DNA of 38,149 nucleotides. Origin: Lachnospiraceae bacterium. GTDB taxonomy: Bacteria; Bacillota; Clostridia; Lachnospirales; Lachnospiraceae. Of this stretch, positions 37,062 to 38,149 are shown piece after piece. Location: NCBI GenBank assembly GCA_015056925.1, contig SVFJ01000023.1, positions 1 to 38,149 of the forward strand. The letters are read 5' to 3'. The translations under genes and the position numbers were made by a program. A model generated the notes under the pieces. The model was given only the letters and a program-made list of their open reading frames with translations. It was not told the DNA's origin and did not search any database. Position 1 is the stretch's first letter. Each line of letters opens with the position of its first letter.

Positions 37062-37101
37062 AAAAAAATAAATCCTCTACACTTCTATAGAGGATTTATT
37101 T
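37062..37101 (-). terminator. Terminator of the protein kinase gene
   Basis: A 14-bp perfect stem (AAATAAATCCTCTA at 37066-37079 with 37088-37101) followed by TTTTTTT on the minus strand, 17 bp beyond the kinase stop. Confidence 0.92.
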
Positions 37102-37117
37102 CCATTCTAGCATCTTC

Positions 37118-38149
37118 TTATTCTGTTCTTATCGTTTTATTCACTGCTTCTTCTTCAATCGCAGATGCATGCACAAATGTAATATCCTGCACCATTTTCC
37201 ATTCTCCGGTATTTTCCTGCTCCACCTTTTGGGTCCTATCCGCAACATACAGTGTTCGAGGCGCAAGCTCCACTGTCACCGGAGGCTTGTGTTCTTCCCC
37301 TCTTCTCTTTTTTCTTCGAATGCGTGTCTTTCTATTATCATATGAAAAGAATAGGATAACGGCTGCCAAAGCAAAAAAGACTGTCAGTACGAACATACCA
37401 TTTACAAGTCGCGACATCTGCTCTGATGCTTCTGCCTTGTAATGCAGCCATATCATAGCACCTGCATTCATGAGTGCAAGCCCTGTCATCACGCCTGCAA
37501 TTCCGAGTCGTTTTTTATATTGCTTTTTTTGTCTGATTCCGTACTCCCGATAATCCAACAAGGCGCTCATAAGCTCATCTGCAGACTGGAATCTGTCCTT
37601 GGGATTTTTCTGTATACATTTATGAATGATTCTCTCCAATCCCGAGGATAGCTTAGGATTCCAACTTGTAATAGGATAAATCTCATAAGGCGGTTCTCCC
37701 GGATGATGCGCAGTAAGCAGCTGATATAAGGTCATTCCCAGACAATAGATATCTGTTCTTGCATCTGTTTGCCCCCGTTTCCCAAACTGCTCCGGTGCCG
37801 CATACCCTCTTGTTCCAAGATTATTGGTATCTCCCAGCGCATCCTCCTTAAATTCTCTTGCCGTTCCAAAATCAATCAAAACAACCGTTCCATCAGGTCT
37901 TAGAACAATATTGGATGGTTTCATATCCCTATAAATAATTGCCGGCTTTCTGGTATGCAAGTAACTTAACACATCGCATAACTGTATCGCATAACGGACT
38001 ACCTCTTCCTCCTGCGGTACTCCTTTTTCTTCCAGCATTTTCTCCAGAGAGATACCTTCAATATAATCCATAACGATGAAATACTCATCCTGTTGCTCTA
38101 TCACTTCTGTTACACTTGGCAGATTAGGATGCTTGAGCTTTTTCAATGT
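37118..38149 (-). CDS. Membrane-attached Ser/Thr protein kinase, C-terminal part (cut by window edge)
   Basis: The last 343 codons of a Hanks-type kinase; the frame is open to the window end, so the Gly-rich loop and catalytic Lys are missing here. The visible catalytic core has YRDMKPSNIVL (HRD variant YRD), the DFGTA metal motif, GTRGYAAPEQ (activation segment) and DIYCLGMTLYQLLT. After the kinase domain come two hydrophobic segments (IAGVMTGLALMNAGAMIWLH and MFVLTVFFALAAVILFF) and a basic tail (RKTRIRRKKRRGEE) with about 60 further residues. There are no PASTA repeats, so it is not a PrkC/Stk1-type wall sensor. It is separated from the atp operon by a terminator, so any functional link is unproven. 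Confidence 0.9.
   Translation of the reverse strand, partial: TLKKLKHPNLPSVTEVIEQQDEYFIVMDYIEGISLEKMLEEKGVPQEEEVVRYAIQLCDVLSYLHTRKPAIIYRDMKPSNIVLRPDGTVVLIDFGTAREFKEDALGDTNNLGTRGYAAPEQFGKRGQTDARTDIYCLGMTLYQLLTAHHPGEPPYEIYPITSWNPKLSSGLERIIHKCIQKNPKDRFQSADELMSALLDYREYGIRQKKQYKKRLGIAGVMTGLALMNAGAMIWLHYKAEASEQMSRLVNGMFVLTVFFALAAVILFFSYDNRKTRIRRKKRRGEEHKPPVTVELAPRTLYVADRTQKVEQENTGEWKMVQDITFVHASAIEEEAVNKTIRTE

Overview
The window looks like a chromosomal segment of an anaerobic, low-GC Gram-positive Clostridia, most likely Lachnospiraceae. The basis is a T-box in front of ileS, strong AGGAGG ribosome binding sites, a complete F-type ATP synthase operon with a sodium-type c subunit, a GH130 mannoside phosphorylase with a sugar ABC transporter, lipoproteins with LTAC lipoboxes and AT-rich intergenic DNA. 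I cannot name the genus. Every gene I support lies on the minus strand, so the layout is described below in transcription order, from high to low coordinates.

(1) 38149-36899: the 3' part of a membrane-attached Ser/Thr protein kinase, its terminator, and the promoter of the atp operon. (2) 36898-29629: atpZ, atpI, then atpB-E-F-H-A-G-D-C, with perfect hairpins between several genes. (3) 29434-29015: a small unrecognised protein. (4) 28782-22447: the most unusual region. A 1281-residue secreted protein carries an acidic Thr/Glu stalk, two CBM2-like cellulose-binding modules, calcium-type TSP3 repeats, a von Willebrand A domain, a hydrophobic pretoxin module and a short C-terminal toxin-like tip. 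An immunity-like gene follows 2 bp later. Behind it lies a graveyard of cassettes: a frameshifted 45-codon gene with a second immunity-like protein, then a recently duplicated orphan copy of the pretoxin module (410 bp, about 97% identical) whose stop codon overlaps a small membrane protein. I read this as a cellulose-tethered polymorphic toxin locus.

(5) 22048-14451: a mannoside uptake and sensing island made of a solute-binding lipoprotein, two permeases, a GH130 phosphorylase and, in its own unit, a diguanylate cyclase. The extracellular part of the cyclase includes a full paralogue of the neighbouring solute-binding protein. This suggests that the sugar the transporter imports is also reported through c-di-GMP. 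No ATPase gene is present, so a shared MsmX-type ATPase elsewhere is likely.

(6) 14335-9443: an operon of a methyltransferase, an 856-residue membrane-anchored protein with a degenerate C39-peptidase-like tail, and an M29 aminopeptidase. (7) 9295-7851: an SGNH-like secreted protein with a lipoprotein. (8) 7603-6023: a secreted glycoside-hydrolase-like TIM barrel as a single-gene unit. (9) 5915-669: oligoendopeptidase F, dihydrofolate reductase, an HD phosphohydrolase, an EcsC-family protein and two unrecognised membrane-anchored proteins. (10) 623-1: promoter, isoleucine T-box leader and the first 49 codons of ileS.

Several 5' leaders (ileS, the SGNH gene, the 29434 gene) and atp intergenic gaps carry perfect hairpins just upstream of the ribosome binding site. 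I saw no tRNA, rRNA, CRISPR array or insertion sequence.
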